Position numbers and translations under genes: made by a program. The notes beneath the pieces are model-generated. The model was not told the DNA's origin and made no database searches. It saw only the letters and a program-made list of their open reading frames with translations. Below, piece after piece: positions 1-8,400 of a DNA stretch of 64,000 bases. This DNA is from Brumicola pallidula DSM 14239 = ACAM 615 (GTDB taxonomy: Bacteria; Pseudomonadota; Gammaproteobacteria; Enterobacterales; Alteromonadaceae), in NCBI RefSeq assembly GCF_000428905.1, contig NZ_AUAV01000025.1:28470-92469 (forward strand). Direction: 5' to 3'. The number at the start of each line of letters is the position of its first letter. The first letter of the stretch is position 1.

Positions 1-301
1 AGAGATAGGAGTGTCTTGCGAAGTGATTGACTTACAAAGTATATTGCCTTGGGATGTTGAAACAATTTGTGGATCGGTTTGTAAAACAGGCAGATTATTA
101 ATTAATCATGAAGCCCCGTTAACGGGTGGTTTCGCCAGTGAAATTGCTGCAACGGTTCAGGAAAGATGTTTCTTATACCTTGAATCGCCAATAGCACGGG
201 TTTGTGGCCTTGATACGCCATTTCCCTTAGCACACGAAAAGGAATATATGCCTGATCATTTAAAAACTTTCGAAGCTATTAAGCGAACAATGGACTACTA
301 G
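1..301 (+). CDS. bkdA2: Branched-chain 2-oxoacid dehydrogenase E1 beta subunit, C-terminal part (cut by window edge)
   Basis: The gene enters from the left edge; only about the last 99 codons are visible, ending in TAG at 299-301. The visible part matches the C-terminal transketolase-like domain of E1 beta, with typical segments such as [17 protein letters not shown] and [15 protein letters not shown]1 beta pairs with E1 alpha to decarboxylate branched-chain 2-oxo acids from Val, Leu and Ile and to acylate the lipoyl arm of E2. The E2 gene starts 9 bp downstream, behind a GGAGG ribosome site that begins at the stop codon, so the two are one operon. E1 alpha presumably lies upstream, outside the window. 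The gene symbol rests on this context; a pyruvate-type E1 beta is less likely next to this E2. Confidence 0.85.
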   Translation, partial: EIGVSCEVIDLQSILPWDVETICGSVCKTGRLLINHEAPLTGGFASEIAATVQERCFLYLESPIARVCGLDTPFPLAHEKEYMPDHLKTFEAIKRTMDY

Positions 302-310
302 GAGGCAATA

Positions 311-1972
311 ATGAACGAATTTATATTGCCTGATATAGGCGAAGGTATTGTTGAATGCGAGCTGCTTGAATGGCTAGTAAAAGAAGGTGATGTCATTGTT
401 GAAGACCAACCTGTTGCTGAAGTCATGACCGACAAAGCAACAGTTCAGATCCCGGCGATGCACAATGGCGTTGTGCGCAAACTTCATTATAAGGAAGGTG
501 ACATCGCAAAAGTACATGCTCCTTTATTTGCGATGGATATCGATGACGAGGCAAGCAATGACACGTCAGTTGAAGAGCTTACTCCTTCACTAAGTGATAG
601 TCCTGCTAGTCAGATGATAATACCCCCTCCAGCGCCAGTTGCAGAAGTAAACGCAGAAAAAATCGAAGCGTTTATTTTACCTGATATTGGCGAAGGTATT
701 GTTGAATGTGAAATTGTAAAATGGTGCATTCAAGAAGGTGACCTGGTCACAGAAGATCAGGTTGTTGTTGAGGTTATGACCGATAAAGCCGTTGTTGAGA
801 TACCAGCAAAATATCAAGGCAAAGTGGTGAAGCTGCACTATCAACAGGGAGATATTGCACAAGTACATACGCCGTTATTTGATCAGTTGATTCAATCGGA
901 TGATTTTGTTGCGCCTGCGTCTTCGAGCGAATTAACAGTCTCGCCTACTACAGAAATACAAGCCGCTACGGCCAAAAATGTGGAAGAGAGCGAGCTTGAG
1001 TCAGTGCGAAATAATCGAGCTAAAGCATTGGCTAGTCCTGCAGTAAGGCGCATAGCAAGAGAGCATCAGATTAATATTGCTCTGGTGTCTGGCTCAGGTA
1101 AAAAAGGGCGTGTATTGAAACAGGACATTGAGGCTCACATGCAGAGTCAAAATGGGATACCACAAATTGCGGATCAAGGTACTACAACGCATCAGGCAAA
1201 TACCACAATTACCAGTGCCAACGGCAATAAGCTAACGGATTCTAGTAATGCAGGCACGCAGTCAGAAGTAAGTAAGGTAATACCAATGCGGGGCATTAAA
1301 GCTGCGATGGCTAAACAAATGATGGCGAGTGTGAGCACAATTCCACACTTTACGGTTTCTGATGAATTGATTATGGATAATCTGATTGCGTTGCGAAGTC
1401 AGTTAAAACCTGAGTTTCAAAAACAGGGTGTTAAATTAAGTTTCATGCCGTTTTTCATCAAGTCATTATCGTTGGCTTTAAAGTCGTTTCCTGAAATTAA
1501 CTCGCGTTTAAGCAAAGACGAGTCAGAGCTACATTATTTGTTATCGCATAATATTGGTATGGCAATTGACTCAAAAATTGGACTACTTGTAGCCAATATA
1601 AAGAATGTACAAAATCTGTCATTATTTGAAGTTGCTCAAGAATGTGACCGTATTATCAATGCTGCGCGCGAGGGTAAGTTGTCAAATGCGGACTTAAGTA
1701 ATGGTACAATCAGTATCTCAAATATTGGTGCTTTAGGTGGAACGACCGCAACGCCGGTGATTAATAAACCTGAAGTTGCTATCGTTGCACTGGGTAAAAC
1801 TCAGAAGTTACCTCGTTTCAATGACAATGGTGAGGTGATTGCGCAAAGTATTATGATGCTAAATTGGTCAGGCGATCACCGCGTTATTGACGGTGCAACG
1901 ATGGTTCGTTTTAACAATCTATGGGTGAGTTACTTACAGCATCCTGAAAAAATGTTGGTTCATCTTAAGTAA
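311..1972 (+). CDS. bkdB: Dihydrolipoamide acyltransferase (E2) of the branched-chain 2-oxoacid dehydrogenase complex
   Basis: E2 core enzyme that moves the branched acyl group from its lipoyl arm to CoA. Its 553 residues show two tandem lipoyl domains (about 1-75 and 119-192), each starting with LPDIGEGIVECE and each with a lipoylation motif MTDKA (Lys42 and Lys159). A low-complexity linker follows, then a peripheral-subunit-binding domain (about 239-277, ASPAVRRIAREH) and the catalytic acyltransferase domain with the HRVIDG motif (His523, Asp527) near the C-terminus. The ATG has an excellent GGAGGC ribosome site. Many branched-chain E2 proteins have a single lipoyl domain; here the two copies are similar also at DNA level, which suggests an internal duplication. 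A hairpin terminator follows 55 bp after the stop. The branched-chain assignment, as opposed to pyruvate E2, is inferred from the LPDIGEGIVE signature. Confidence 0.9.
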   Translation: MNEFILPDIGEGIVECELLEWLVKEGDVIVEDQPVAEVMTDKATVQIPAMHNGVVRKLHYKEGDIAKVHAPLFAMDIDDEASNDTSVEELTPSLSDSPASQMIIPPPAPVAEVNAEKIEAFILPDIGEGIVECEIVKWCIQEGDLVTEDQVVVEVMTDKAVVEIPAKYQGKVVKLHYQQGDIAQVHTPLFDQLIQSDDFVAPASSSELTVSPTTEIQAATAKNVEESELESVRNNRAKALASPAVRRIAREHQINIALVSGSGKKGRVLKQDIEAHMQSQNGIPQIADQGTTTHQANTTITSANGNKLTDSSNAGTQSEVSKVIPMRGIKAAMAKQMMASVSTIPHFTVSDELIMDNLIALRSQLKPEFQKQGVKLSFMPFFIKSLSLALKSFPEINSRLSKDESELHYLLSHNIGMAIDSKIGLLVANIKNVQNLSLFEVAQECDRIINAAREGKLSNADLSNGTISISNIGALGGTTATPVINKPEVAIVALGKTQKLPRFNDNGEVIAQSIMMLNWSGDHRVIDGATMVRFNNLWVSYLQHPEKMLVHLK

Positions 1973-2027
1973 GCATTTTTAACTTAGCGTGTATCATTGT
2001 AATATACAGGTATCGTAGTGTTATATT

Positions 2028-2052
2028 AGCCCGCATTAGCGGGCTTTTTTAT
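2028..2052 (+). terminator. Rho-independent terminator of the bkd operon
   Basis: Perfect 7-bp stem AGCCCGC/GCGGGCT with an ATTA loop, followed by a run of six to seven T. It lies between bkdB and rlmJ and overlaps the region just before the rlmJ ribosome site. Confidence 0.9.
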
Positions 2053-2071
2053 TTTAAGAGTGAGAGTTGTA

Positions 2072-2983
2072 GTGCTCAGTTATCAACATTCGTTTCATGC
2101 TGGAAACCATGCAGATGTGCTTAAGCATCTGACTTTAGTAGCAGTGCTTGAACGTCTGAATTTAAAGACAAAACCGTATTTTTTTTTGGACACACATGCC
2201 GGTGACGGGATATACAACCTGAACTCGGAACACGCTTTACAAAATTCAGAAGCTAAAACAGGTATTTTGCAACTAAAGCTTAATCGTCAGTTAGATAATG
2301 GTGAAAATAATAGCGTTAAAGGTAATTATGCACTGTTTGATTCTTATTTAAACATCGTAGATCAATACATTGGAGACCAACAGTATCCGGGGTCTCCCAT
2401 GGTAGCCTCTGCATTGCTGCGCAATGGAGACAACGCCTTTGCTGCTGAACTACACCCACAAGCATTTAAATCACTGCAACAAAGCTGTCGCCGAACGGTT
2501 ATTAAAGCGCAGCATCGAGATGGCTATGAAGTACTGAATGCAGTTTTACCACCCACGCCAAATAGAGGAGCAGTGCTAATTGACCCTCCTTATGAGCAGA
2601 TGAGTGAATATCAACAGGTTGTTGATGCAGTTACCAAAGCTGTAAAGCGCTGGCCGATTGGTATTTATATGATTTGGTACCCGTTACTTTCTAATACTAG
2701 AGAGGATAGAGAAACTAAGAAGATTGTTAATAATCCTAAATCAGCGTTAAGTGAAAAAATGTTATCTCAATTCTCCGGAATTAACGTAAAGTCGGTGCTA
2801 AATGTACAATTTTGTTCACTACAGCCCTCAGAGAAAGTAGGTATGTATGGTTCTGGCATGTGTATTTTAAATCCACCTTGGCACTTAGATAATGACTTGC
2901 AAGAAATTCTTGTGACGTTGCAAAAAAAAATGCCAGGTGACAACAATAAACTATCAAAAGTGGAATGGTTAAAAACTGAATAA
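2072..2983 (+). CDS. rlmJ: 23S rRNA (adenine-2030-N6)-methyltransferase RlmJ
   Basis: SAM-dependent enzyme that methylates A2030 of 23S rRNA. The N-terminus LSYQHSFHAGNHADVLKH is the hallmark of the family, and the catalytic IDPPYEQ motif (DPPY type of N6-adenine methyltransferases) lies in the second half. I chose the GTG at 2072 because it gives the usual family N-terminus (M-LSYQHSF); a GTG at 2060 in the same frame would add four residues. An AAGAGTGAG ribosome site precedes it. The length of about 303 residues is slightly above the E. coli protein. The stop shares one base with the start of the next gene (TAATG), so the kinase-like gene is probably translated by coupling. Confidence 0.92.
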   Translation: MLSYQHSFHAGNHADVLKHLTLVAVLERLNLKTKPYFFLDTHAGDGIYNLNSEHALQNSEAKTGILQLKLNRQLDNGENNSVKGNYALFDSYLNIVDQYIGDQQYPGSPMVASALLRNGDNAFAAELHPQAFKSLQQSCRRTVIKAQHRDGYEVLNAVLPPTPNRGAVLIDPPYEQMSEYQQVVDAVTKAVKRWPIGIYMIWYPLLSNTREDRETKKIVNNPKSALSEKMLSQFSGINVKSVLNVQFCSLQPSEKVGMYGSGMCILNPPWHLDNDLQEILVTLQKKMPGDNNKLSKVEWLKTE

Positions 2984-4815
2984 TGCAGCAGCCACAGCTT
3001 AAACATTTCTATATTCCTGATGACCAATCAGTTTATTTGCTATCGCACAAAGACGCAAAAAAGCTTAAAAACTGGTTTGGTTTGTGCATCTCACAACTTA
3101 AGAAATTAGGTTATACGGATATAGAAATGATTGGTAAGGGTGCATTTGGATTTGCTTTTGCAGGTACCGATAAGAAAGGCCGAGAATTGGTGTTTAAATT
3201 CTCCAGAATCACCTTGCCACAGCATATTCAAGACAGACTCGAAGAAGAAGCCTTTATGCAAGGCTTAGTTGAGCATCGTAATGTACCGAAGTTGATTGAG
3301 TTTCAGCAAATTAAGCGGCAATCAATTTTAGTCATGGACCGCGCTCTGGGAATTGATTTAGAAAAATATTCATTGCGTGTCGGCCCCTTACCACCGAGGA
3401 TTGTCCTTAAAATAACTGTACAAATTTGTGAAATTTTGCACTTCTTAAGAGAGTTTCAGCAAAATGGCGTGTTTCGTCCTGTCGTTCATGGCGATATCAA
3501 ACCCTCCAATTTAGTTTGGGATGAGCAAGCAGAACAAGTCAGTCTAATTGACTGGGGTTCATGCGTGTTTGCGCAAATCGATCCATCAGGACAGACGATT
3601 ACCACTAATGTGATGGACTTGATGTCATCCGATTTACAGCAAACCAATGCAAGACTCGGTGATGTTTACTTTATTGGGGATGATCAACTGGATGGTAAGT
3701 TATCAAGTCCTCGTTTTGATGAACAAGGCTTAGCAAGTACAATTTATGCGTTAGCGTCAGGTCAAGGTTCGCGATACGGTAGAAAAGCTATTCCACCTGA
3801 CTCGCTTGGTTTACCGTTAGAATTTGCTAAGGTACTTGCAGCATTAATGAGTAATGACCCTATTGAACGTCACTCGGGTGGCGATTATTTGTTACAACAA
3901 TACTCTAGATTTCGTCACTTTGTATTTGCTGAAGACCGCTACCAAGATCAAGTTTGCTTAGTACCAACTTGGGGGCATCATGAAATAAAAGACATAGAAA
4001 CGGTTGTGTATAGTTCAAGGAAGTCATATTTAAGACAGCAAGAAGGTATTGATATAGCCGAATTAAATTATATTGACGATGCTCAGTTTGAGCGTTATTA
4101 CAAAAATTACTTGCAAGGAATGGGTGAAACAGAAAAAGGATTTATTGCAGCGGTAAGCCGCTTAGGGAAATATCCTGTTGTCGGCGGGTTAGCAATTAGA
4201 TGGGAGGACGAAGGTATTTTTGTTGATTCTAGTCTAAACTTATACAATCCTAGCTTACAATTATCATTTGATCGAAGCGTCGATAATGTGATTAATTTAG
4301 CGCGTTCTATTGTCCGAAAAGGCGTTTTTAAAAGTTGTATGTTTAATGCAAAAAACACATTGCATGTTGAACGAGTGACTGAAAAGAAACCTTTTATACC
4401 ACACCCAAAAATGCAGATACCATATGAATTGAGTAAAACCTCGTTAGCAGAAAATGAAAGTCGTATGCATTCTTATTTTGAAGATGGAGAGGATCCTGAT
4501 GAGTTGTTGAAATTGCCAGAAGTATTAATGTCAAAAATTAAAAGCTTGAACGCAATTCACCACACCGGGTGTATTATTTTTGAAGCACTTCCGAAACATT
4601 TGAAAGTGCATAATTATTATACCTTACTCGATCACTCGATGGAGCTCGAGTTTAAAAGCCTACTAAAAGAAATTATTGATTTAATTCCAAAAATTAATGG
4701 TTTAGGTATTTCAGGCTTCATGAAGTTACCCTATAAAGACACACGATTTTTTAAGCATCAGGTAAAAATGACACAAAAGTTTTACCCAAGAAACCCTAAG
4801 CAAATAAGTACTTAG
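2983..4815 (+). CDS. Protein-kinase-like protein with a long uncharacterised C-terminal region
   Basis: The N-terminal ~310 residues form a eukaryotic-like Ser/Thr kinase domain: glycine loop GKGAFG (51-56), candidate ATP-binding lysine in VFKFSR (Lys72), a catalytic loop HGDIKPSN (169-176) and a DWG motif (190-192) in place of DFG. The HRD motif reads HGD, as in several bacterial and atypical kinases, but the key Asp, Lys and Asn are kept, so activity is plausible. Residues about 320-610 match no domain I recognise. There is no transmembrane segment or signal peptide, so the protein should be cytoplasmic. It starts within the stop codon of rlmJ. Its substrate is unknown; the operon link to an rRNA methyltransferase is suggestive but not proof of a ribosome-related role. 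Confidence 0.75.
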   Translation: MQQPQLKHFYIPDDQSVYLLSHKDAKKLKNWFGLCISQLKKLGYTDIEMIGKGAFGFAFAGTDKKGRELVFKFSRITLPQHIQDRLEEEAFMQGLVEHRNVPKLIEFQQIKRQSILVMDRALGIDLEKYSLRVGPLPPRIVLKITVQICEILHFLREFQQNGVFRPVVHGDIKPSNLVWDEQAEQVSLIDWGSCVFAQIDPSGQTITTNVMDLMSSDLQQTNARLGDVYFIGDDQLDGKLSSPRFDEQGLASTIYALASGQGSRYGRKAIPPDSLGLPLEFAKVLAALMSNDPIERHSGGDYLLQQYSRFRHFVFAEDRYQDQVCLVPTWGHHEIKDIETVVYSSRKSYLRQQEGIDIAELNYIDDAQFERYYKNYLQGMGETEKGFIAAVSRLGKYPVVGGLAIRWEDEGIFVDSSLNLYNPSLQLSFDRSVDNVINLARSIVRKGVFKSCMFNAKNTLHVERVTEKKPFIPHPKMQIPYELSKTSLAENESRMHSYFEDGEDPDELLKLPEVLMSKIKSLNAIHHTGCIIFEALPKHLKVHNYYTLLDHSMELEFKSLLKEIIDLIPKINGLGISGFMKLPYKDTRFFKHQVKMTQKFYPRNPKQIST

Positions 4816-4849
4816 TAGTGAATTAACTACTTGTCAAAGTGAGGTTACA

Positions 4850-5704
4850 TTGTTAGATGTTAGATTAGAGTCGTTGTTCGCGATGGAAAAAATAGAACAA
4901 GGTTTATATCGGGGTCAAAGTTGGGACTTAGGTTTTAGAGCGTTGTTTGGTGGGCAAGTTTTAGGTCAATCTATTGCTGCAGCCTATAAAACAGTTGAAG
5001 AGGGACGTATCATTCATTCTCTACATTCATATTTTTTATTACCCGGCGATGCTCAAAAACCAGTCATTTATGACATAGAAAATGTGCGTGATGGCCGCAG
5101 TTTTTCATCAAGACGGGTAAAGGCGATTCAAAATGGGCGTACTATATTTGTGATGACCGCGTCGTTTCAAACTCCTGAGCCAGGGTTGAGTCATCAGTAT
5201 GCTGAGATACCAAAAGTACCACCTCCGGAGGAGGTGACTCCAGATATTCGTTTTTACGAGGACAAATATGACCAATTATCAGAAAGGATAAAGGAATCGT
5301 TGAGTTATCACCGGCCGGTCGACATTCGTACTGTCGATTCAGCCAATTCTTATACTGCTGAAAAACGCGAACCAAAGCGATCAATATGGTTAAAGGGAAG
5401 GGATAAACTGGATGGCCCTCTGCAAGTGCATCAAGCGTCACTAGCCTATGCGTCGGACTATCACTTTTTAAGTACATCTTTACAACCGCATGGTTTGGCA
5501 GTGCATGATAAATCACTTAGATTAGCCACAATTGATCATGCAATATGGTTTCATAAGCCATTTAAATTTGATGATTGGTTATTGTATGAAATGGAAAGTC
5601 CTTTTAGTGGAACTGGTCGTGGATTAGTGCAGGGTAAAGTCTTTGATAAACAGGGGACGCTTGTTGCGACGACAGTTCAAGAAGGGCTAATGCGCCAAGT
5701 TTAG
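4850..5704 (+). CDS. tesB: Acyl-CoA thioesterase II
   Basis: Cytoplasmic double-hotdog thioesterase that hydrolyses medium- and long-chain acyl-CoA. The N-terminal segment EKIEQGLYRGQSWDLGFRA and GGQVLGQS are typical of TesB. In the second half, HQASLAYASDY carries the catalytic Asp and the C-terminal VQEGLMRQ carries the conserved Gln. Length is 284 residues, as usual for TesB. The start is a TTG at 4850 with GAGG five bases upstream; the next in-frame ATG (MEKIEQ) would cut into the first strand. It follows the kinase-like gene by 34 bp and precedes the carbonic-anhydrase gene by 19 bp, so these probably share a transcript. Confidence 0.92.
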   Translation: MLDVRLESLFAMEKIEQGLYRGQSWDLGFRALFGGQVLGQSIAAAYKTVEEGRIIHSLHSYFLLPGDAQKPVIYDIENVRDGRSFSSRRVKAIQNGRTIFVMTASFQTPEPGLSHQYAEIPKVPPPEEVTPDIRFYEDKYDQLSERIKESLSYHRPVDIRTVDSANSYTAEKREPKRSIWLKGRDKLDGPLQVHQASLAYASDYHFLSTSLQPHGLAVHDKSLRLATIDHAIWFHKPFKFDDWLLYEMESPFSGTGRGLVQGKVFDKQGTLVATTVQEGLMRQV

Positions 5705-5723
5705 GGTTAATAAGGAAAAACAC

Positions 5724-6248
5724 ATGATATATCAGATAGGTTCAGACAAAGTGACATTAGGGCGCAATACTTATGTGGCCCCAGGTGCGCATGTTATGGG
5801 TAAAGTGACATTGCATGATAACGCAAGTGTTTGGTTTAATGCAGTATTGCGTGGTGATTGTGATCGAATAGAAGTAGGCGAAGGCAGCAATATTCAAGAC
5901 GGTGCGATTTTACATACTGACTATGGTTTTCCAATGCGTATTGGCAGAGGGGTAACCATTGGCCACAAGGTAATGCTGCATGGTTGTGAGGTTGGCGATT
6001 ATTCCTTGATTGGTATAAATGCAGTTGTTTTAAACGGGGCTAAAATAGGGCATCACTGTGTTATCGGTGCAAACGCGCTAGTCACTGAGGGCATGGAAAT
6101 TCCCGATTATTCGGTGGTAATGGGATCGCCGGGTAAAGTAGTAAAAACGATTAAAACAGGACAAGCCGAGATGCTCGAAAAGTCGGCAAAACATTATCAG
6201 AAAAATGCTGAATATTTTAAAAATGAATTAAAAGAGCAACCGCTGTAA
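5724..6248 (+). CDS. yrdA: Gamma-class carbonic anhydrase family protein (YrdA-like)
   Basis: Left-handed beta-helix protein built of hexapeptide repeats (for example GVTIGHKVMLHGCEVGDYSL). The three metal-ligand histidines expected for gamma carbonic anhydrases are visible at His64, His81 and His86. The length of 174 residues is typical. Family members bind zinc, but carbonic anhydrase activity is not shown for every YrdA homologue. An AAGGAAA ribosome site precedes the ATG. It is the last gene of the rlmJ-kinase-tesB-yrdA run; a convergent minus-strand terminator lies about 100 bp downstream. Confidence 0.9.
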   Translation: MIYQIGSDKVTLGRNTYVAPGAHVMGKVTLHDNASVWFNAVLRGDCDRIEVGEGSNIQDGAILHTDYGFPMRIGRGVTIGHKVMLHGCEVGDYSLIGINAVVLNGAKIGHHCVIGANALVTEGMEIPDYSVVMGSPGKVVKTIKTGQAEMLEKSAKHYQKNAEYFKNELKEQPL

Positions 6249-6349
6249 TCTACCGCGTGTGTATTTATAAGCATGGCATGGTTGCATGATATCAGGGCAA
6301 CTCAACAATGTTATAACGAGCGAAAATTACACATTATTAATCCCCAGAA

Positions 6350-6440
6350 ATAAAAAGGCCCGGAACATCGTTCCAGGCTTAGGGGAATGGCCCATTTCTG
6401 AGCCTTGCGCTAACTTTTACTGCCGATACCGTGTTTAAGG
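6350..6440 (-). ncRNA. Candidate small RNA with intrinsic terminator
   Basis: Read on the minus strand, a run of about 90 nt ends in a good intrinsic terminator: arms at 6370-6379 and 6357-6366 (GGAAC-GAT-GTTCC core) followed by CCTTTTTATTT. A TATATT hexamer at 6446-6451 (minus strand) is a plausible -10, with GACA-containing sequence 19 bp upstream as a weak -35. The body contains GGGCCATTCCCC, able to fold into further stems. There is no open frame. I cannot assign it to a known sRNA family; it resembles 6S only in a short CCCCTAAGCC stretch, which is not enough. Confidence 0.45.
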
Positions 6441-6676
6441 TTCTAAATATACACTTAATATATAGTACAATGTCCGCATCAGGGAGATGATTATTACACA
6501 TTTGATGGACGTTAATAGTAAATCAAATTTGCTTAAAATATAAACTATCTCGACGTCGACTGACCCACATATTGTATAAACAACATAACACAAAAAAATA
6601 TAAACACCTAAAAATTTTTAAAGTCAATGACTTAGTTTTAAATTTTTACACAGCTCACACTCAATAAATACACAAG

Positions 6677-6697
6677 TTATCCACAGGTTTAACCACA
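6677..6697 (+). promoter_or_regulatory. DnaA-box-like pair
   Basis: A perfect consensus DnaA box TTATCCACA (6677-6685) is followed after 3 bp by TTAACCACA (6689-6697), one mismatch away. A further near-match lies nearby on the other strand (TGTGGAAA at 6722-6729). There is no gidA, mnmG, dnaA or dnaN nearby and few GATC sites, so this is not the replication origin. It could be a DnaA regulatory or titration site, or chance in AT-rich DNA. Confidence 0.35.
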
Positions 6698-6922
6698 GAT
6701 AGACCTTGGATCAATCAATTATGTGGAAATTTAATGGGCTGAGCTTAAAAATCACTGAGTTTGCTGTTGTATTGTGTTAATTTTAACAATATAGATTGTG
6801 AAAATAGATTGATGTCGTTAATTAATAGCGCACATCTACTAGCGCATATCGCAAAACAAGCTATCAAAAAAGCCTAATAAATAATGCTAATAAGCGTTAG
6901 CTCATAAGAATATAGGGTAACA

Positions 6923-8152
6923 ATGCTCCACAGAATTTGGTTGTTTTTTATTGTCAGTGCATTTGTTGCTACTTGTTGGAAAGTTGCCGTTACAGGCGAC
7001 TTAGGTGGTTTTGAAGAAGTCATGAATGCGGTGACTTCAATGGCGAAAACCAGCGTTGATATTGCGTTGGGTTTGGTAGGCTTATTGGCGTTTTGGCTCG
7101 GTATATTTAAAGTTGCAGAGAACGCTGGTTTAATTGCTAAATTTTCCAAAATACTTGAACCTTTGTTATGCCGCATTATGCCAGATATTCCTCGCGGCCA
7201 TCCAGCACTGGGAAGTATTACCATGAACATGTCTGCCAACGTACTGGGGTTGGATAATGCAGCAACGCCGTTTGGCATAAAGGCGATGCAAGACATGCAA
7301 ACACTATCACCAGTAAAAGATACACTGACTAATTCTCAGATTTTATTTTTAGTTTTAAACACCTCATCGGTTACTTTATTTCCAATTGCTGTTTTTCTAT
7401 ATCGAGCCGAACAGGGCGCTGCGCAGCCAACGGACGTATTCATTCCTATTTTATTAGCCACCAGTGCATCCACTTTATTTGGGTTATTTGTCACTTGTGC
7501 AATACAAAAAGTTAACTTGTTTAATCGGGTTGTAATGACTTATTTGGTCGGTGTTTTTAGTTTGCTTACCGCTGTCATTCTTTATTTTTCTAAGTTGGCT
7601 ACTGATCAACTCGCGGCCCAATCATCATTAATTGCCAACTTTCTATTGCTATTATTTATTGTCGTTGTATTAGTGCAGGGATGGAGAAAAAAACAAAATA
7701 CTTATGAGCAATTTGTAGATGGGGCAAAGCAGGGCTTTGAAGTTGCGATCACCATTATTCCATTCCTGTTAGCAATGCTTTTTGCCATTGGCATGTTAAG
7801 AGCTAGTGGCTTACTAGAATTGGTCATGAATGGGTTTTCCTATGTATTTGGCAGTATTGGTATGGACACTCGCTTTGTTGATGCCATTCCTAACGCGCTA
7901 ATGAAACCGCTCAGTGGCAGTGGAGCTCGAGCATTAATGATAGAAACCATGCAACACCATGGTGCTGATTCTTTTGCAGGTCGACTTGCGTCGGTGATGC
8001 AGGGTTCTACCGAAACTACGTTTTATGTACTGGCTGTGTACCTAGGTGCTGTTGGTATTAAACACAGCCGCTATGCCGTTGGGTGTTGTTTAGCCGCAGA
8101 CTTTGCCGGTATTTTTGCTGCTATTTGTGTGAGTTATTGGTTTTTTGGTTAA
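6923..8152 (+). CDS. Nucleoside-recognition (gate) domain membrane protein, SpmA-SpmB fusion type
   Basis: A 409-residue integral membrane protein with about ten hydrophobic segments. Two gate-type (nucleoside recognition) halves are visible: the first around 45-150 with SANVLGLDNAATPFGIKAM, as in spore maturation protein SpmA, and the second around 270-400 with PFLLAMLFAIGMLRASG and a GSTETTFYVLAVYLGAVG segment, as in SpmB. Single-chain fusions of this kind are common in gammaproteobacteria that do not sporulate. A role in nucleoside or other solute transport is often assumed but not established. It is a single-gene unit; the ribosome site is weak (AGGGTAAC). Confidence 0.8.
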   Translation: MLHRIWLFFIVSAFVATCWKVAVTGDLGGFEEVMNAVTSMAKTSVDIALGLVGLLAFWLGIFKVAENAGLIAKFSKILEPLLCRIMPDIPRGHPALGSITMNMSANVLGLDNAATPFGIKAMQDMQTLSPVKDTLTNSQILFLVLNTSSVTLFPIAVFLYRAEQGAAQPTDVFIPILLATSASTLFGLFVTCAIQKVNLFNRVVMTYLVGVFSLLTAVILYFSKLATDQLAAQSSLIANFLLLLFIVVVLVQGWRKKQNTYEQFVDGAKQGFEVAITIIPFLLAMLFAIGMLRASGLLELVMNGFSYVFGSIGMDTRFVDAIPNALMKPLSGSGARALMIETMQHHGADSFAGRLASVMQGSTETTFYVLAVYLGAVGIKHSRYAVGCCLAADFAGIFAAICVSYWFFG

Positions 8153-8202
8153 TTCTGGGGCTTTTTTCATTTTTGCGCGTATACAGCTTTAAACTTGCAA
8201 AT

Positions 8203-8248
8203 AACACCTTTCTAATACGCTAACTTGGTCCTTACAGGTGTTTTTTTG
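8203..8248 (+). terminator. Possible terminator with a long loop
   Basis: Arms AACACCT (8203-8209) and AGGTGTT (8236-8242) enclose a 26-nt loop and run into seven T. The stem is short for such a loop, so termination efficiency is doubtful. It lies after the nucleoside-recognition gene. Confidence 0.4.
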
Positions 8249-8313
8249 TTAGGAGATAGCTTACTGTCGACACATGCAGAAACAATTTAGTAAACTTTAA
8301 ATGTGTAAATAAG

Positions 8314-8340
8314 GTGAAAGCCCTTCTAATGAGCTTTCAC
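8314..8340. repeat. Hairpin in the msrC leader
   Basis: Perfect 8-bp inverted repeat GTGAAAGC/GCTTTCAC with an 11-nt loop, 60 bp upstream of the msrC start. No T run follows, so it is not a terminator; it could be an mRNA leader hairpin or an operator. Confidence 0.4.
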
Positions 8341-8400
8341 TGAGTGTTATTATCTTAGAATGTAATTTAAAAACTTTTAATTGAGCGATTCCTGGTAACA

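Larger units (their letters stand above)
6249..6922. other. 674-bp AT-rich intergenic region with a putative sRNA and DnaA-box-like motifs
   Basis: No credible protein gene is visible. The left half holds a minus-strand transcript candidate with a terminator (listed separately). The right half is very AT-rich and has DnaA-box-like sequences at 6677-6697 (listed separately). The promoter of the downstream nucleoside-recognition gene must also lie here, but I could not pick one with confidence. Confidence 0.6.

Noticed and set aside
5142..5516. 124-residue open frame antisense to tesB
   Set aside because: It lies fully inside a clear family gene on the other strand and has no family features; treated as a shadow.
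6350..6440. 6S RNA
   Set aside because: Only a short CCCCTAAGCC stretch resembles 6S; the length (about 90 nt) and context (no ygfA or zapA) do not fit.
6640..6735. Possible replication origin because of DnaA boxes in AT-rich DNA
   Set aside because: No dnaA, dnaN, gidA/mnmG or parAB nearby, few GATC sites and only one perfect box; an origin is not supported.
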